Of a stretch of 64,000 nucleotides of DNA, positions 61,374 to 64,000 are shown piece after piece. The stretch covers positions 21,849,457 through 21,913,456 of the forward strand of contig CM022951.1 of assembly GCA_012931725.1 (NCBI GenBank). The letters run 5' to 3'. Below the pieces are notes generated by a model, which did no database searches, was not told the origin of the DNA, and saw nothing but the letters and a program-made list of their open reading frames with translations. Both the position numbers and the translations under genes were made by a program. Position 1 is the stretch's first letter. The number at the start of each line of letters is the position of its first letter. The stretch comes from Litsea cubeba. Its lineage: Eukaryota > Streptophyta > Magnoliopsida > Laurales > Lauraceae.

Positions 61374-64000
61374 GTATTATTTCCTCCATCTTCTCTATTT
61401 TATCTATTGTTCCTTTTTTCATTTGTTTTTTTTGGTGATGTTTCACATGGGCTATGAGTTTCTGTTCATATTTTCCTTCATGGTGTTCTGATATGATGCT
61501 ATTGCAGTTCTGGGTAACTTGAATTATATCTGAGTATGGGAAGTTTTTGAGTTTTTGTTCATTTTTTCCTTTCATGGGGTTCCTTTATGATGCTATTTTT
61601 TTTTTCTGGGTAGCTTGAATTTCTCTGTGTTTGAGCAGTTTTTGATGTTTTTGCCTTCTCCATTCCTTTATCTAGACAAATTTTCAGATGCCCACTTTAT
61701 CTAACGCCCTTTTCTCTTCTCACGGGGAGGGGCAACCTATTTGACCACTCCAATCCTTTGACGAGTTCCAATTTGACACTGATATTACCCTTAACTACTG
61801 GCTGATTTTGATCACAAGAAATTCTCACTCTATGAAGCCATTAATCTTTGAGCTTAAACTAGGGTTTAGGATAATTTGATCTGACACTTATTGGATCCTT
61901 GCCCACTTCCAAATCTATCCACCGCCTTACTCTTTTTTGACAATCAAGCATCGAAGTGGACCCCGCATGGGGTGGGCAATGGGACTCTGAAGTCAGTCTC
62001 CTTGGTAATTTGTTTAAAGGCCATATATGTTTTTGGGTACCTATTATATCTTAGTTTCATTATCCCTCATTTAATTATCACATATTGATAATTGTTTGAG
62101 GTCCCTAATTTCTTTCTCTCGCAGTTTATTGGGTTTCTTAGAAGTTTTTTGGGTCTGTTTTATAAAAGATTTTTTTGCTTCTACTAGTTTATGTATGAAG
62201 ATTGCTATTCTGGATATCGCTTGATTTCTCTTGAGTTGGGGCTGTTTCGTATTTTTGTTTTCTAAATCGGGGTTTTCTGTATGTTAGTTAGGTATTGATT
62301 TTCTTGTTTCTCATATGAAGTAGATTTCTTGAGGTTTAACCTTAAGATATTTTTTGCTTCTTGAGATTTAGTTGCGTTTTTGGGCTTGTTCGGCAGCATT
62401 TTCCTAGGAATATTTTGTTGGTTAGAATAGTTTCAATGGAGGCAGCCATGAATGTTTGAGCATGCAAGTGGAATGTGAATTTTTATAGGAAATTGATTCC
62501 AACATCCAGTCTATGAAAAATTACAATTTTTTTATGGTTTTAGATCTTCACCCATGACTGAACCACCCCCCACCCCACCCATGACCCTTTACTCTTCACT
62601 CCTTTAGTCCTATTCAACAATTTCCCTTTTCCAAGAATAATGCCAAACATTCTCATAGATGTCATCTCATAGGAGAAAACAGATTTGAGGATATATATTT
62701 GTTAAAGCTATCTATAGCAATGCCTTCAAATGTGGGCACATGGAATGATGCCCCATTTCTTGTTCAAATTCTAGGTTTTGAGAAGCAAAATCTAGGATTG
62801 TTATAGAATCCTAGGAAAATGATTTGCAACTATACAATGAATCGCTTTTGTAGGTAAACCTTAGGTTTAGCTGTGAAACTGAATCATAATATCCAATACT
62901 TGCGAATCAAATCCCATGATTCAGGCGATTCTTTTAGTAAAAAAAAAAAAAAGCAGCAACAATATGATGAATGACTATTTTTAGTAAAATTGACGGTGAC
63001 TCGACAATTAGGCCGATTCGGCCCCAAAAAACATTTAACATTACGACAAATAATAACAAACTTTAGAAAATAAGGGTTTATGTCGTACAAATTTAAGCCA
63101 CACTTGTTTTAATTATTTAGAATAAACTTAAGTGATAATAGGTGGTCACATTTGATTTTCATTCTGTCGGATGAACATTACCTTCAATCTTCCACAAAAT
63201 AAGGTTTTGATCTTCCAAAGTGAGTTGACAACATCATCCCACAACATAAAAAAGGGGAAAAAGAATTAGTTTTATCCTTTTCCCGTACCCGTTTGGTAAT
63301 TTTACATGTAAAATAAAGTGTAGTAAAGCATCAGATCAAAAGAGAATAAAATATAATGGGGTAATGATGGTATTTTATTTTTAGTTGTTTGGTATGGAAT
63401 ATTTTTTACTTTTTGTATAGAAAAGTGGAGCTTTCTTGTCTTTTAATGGAGAAAGAAGGTTGCTTTTTGACTTTTTTTTGAAAAAGATGGAGGGAATTTT
63501 AAATTAAAGGGCTATTGATGTGACCCCTTGTCTGAAAAATGGAGCCTTTACTTGACTTTTACTAATCCAGTAAAGTGCGAAATGGGCGGGTTGTGATGTA
63601 AGTCTAGGGAAGCACAAATCCTGATTGTGGTGAACCCAAATACCAATGCTACCCGATTTTCAATTAAAGAGACAAATCCACTTAATAAGGATAAAAGTAG
63701 AGATTCACTTACCGTTGATCACGAGAACACACCTTAGATCTTCAATCCAATGGGAGATTACTCAAAACCAATAGGAGAGAGATAGAAAATTGCACACGAA
63801 GCAACTTTATTGTAGAACAAAAAATCATAAACACACCCTTTTCTCAATAAGAATCTTCTCAAGGAATTCAGGTCTTTGATTTCGCTGCCAATGAAGAAAA
63901 AGAACTACAAGAAAAAAAGGGAAAAAAACTGCAAAAAAGAACCACAACAAAGAAAAAATGGTGCAATTAAAGTTTCATGTAGTGTCAAGCATATAATCCA
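61374..64000 (+). other. HEMC: HEMC copy 2 intron 1 (runs out of window)
   Basis: Co-linear with 32408-35029 of copy 1, with scattered substitutions and small indels (poly-A length near 62940, for example). No inserted element was seen. Confidence 0.8.

Larger units (their letters stand above)
38975..64000 (+). repeat. Tandem segmental duplication, right unit (continues beyond window)
   Basis: This unit is co-linear with 22105-35029. The start offset is 16,870 bp; at HEMC exon 1 it is 28,966 bp because of the insertions here (MULE 44490-45695, hAT 45765-59741). It lacks the left unit's two MULEs, Harbinger-like element and 102-bp repeat. The copies are visibly very similar; exact identity was not computed. 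Confidence 0.88.

Overview
The window is nuclear DNA of a flowering plant. It carries spliced exons of two conserved plant genes, a fragment of the plastid gene psbD, and many plant-type mobile elements: Copia, LINE, an Au-type SINE, a SMART-like TRIM, hAT, Mutator-like (MULE) and a Harbinger-like element. The very long, transposon-filled introns suggest a woody or early-diverging angiosperm with a mid-size or large genome, but the species cannot be read from this sequence.

Two genes anchor the window, both on the + strand. Positions 1-22659 hold the 3' part of EXO84B, an exocyst subunit: four exons (238 codons) separated by introns of 12.4 kb, 9.3 kb and 0.29 kb. From 32172 follows HEMC (porphobilinogen deaminase), with an exon for the plastid transit peptide and a second exon at 35734-36139. 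That second exon has an in-frame TAA at 35846-35848.

The main structural event is a tandem segmental duplication. Sequence beginning inside the penultimate EXO84B exon (22105) starts again at 38975 and is followed co-linearly to the window end, where 64000 pairs with about 35029. If the duplication is a simple tandem, the left copy keeps the complete EXO84B and only the 5' part of HEMC. The right copy keeps an EXO84B 3' stub and the HEMC gene that runs out of the window. The junction lies next to a Copia fragment (38041-38974) and a 565-bp-arm inverted repeat (36889-38040).

Each copy later took its own insertions, and the other copy preserves the empty site. The left copy gained two MULEs (23779-24428, 27374-28366), a Harbinger-like element (29962-31403) and a 102-bp tandem duplication. 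The right copy gained a 1.2-kb MULE (44490-45695) and a 14-kb hAT transposon (45765-59741). The hAT holds a recent LTR retrotransposon (46980-53802, LTRs apparently identical) and a non-coding LTR-like element (54494-58137), and the latter contains a small hAT MITE.

EXO84B introns: intron 1 holds a psbD plastid insertion between direct repeats, a complete 290-bp SMART/TRIM, a 2.75-kb LTR-like element, and decayed LINE and Copia pieces. Intron 2 holds a 5'-truncated LINE, a composite hAT-like region, and a Pack-MULE (17156-19098) carrying an antisense fragment of a phospholipase D alpha gene. No CRISPR array, operon, rRNA or intact tRNA gene was seen.
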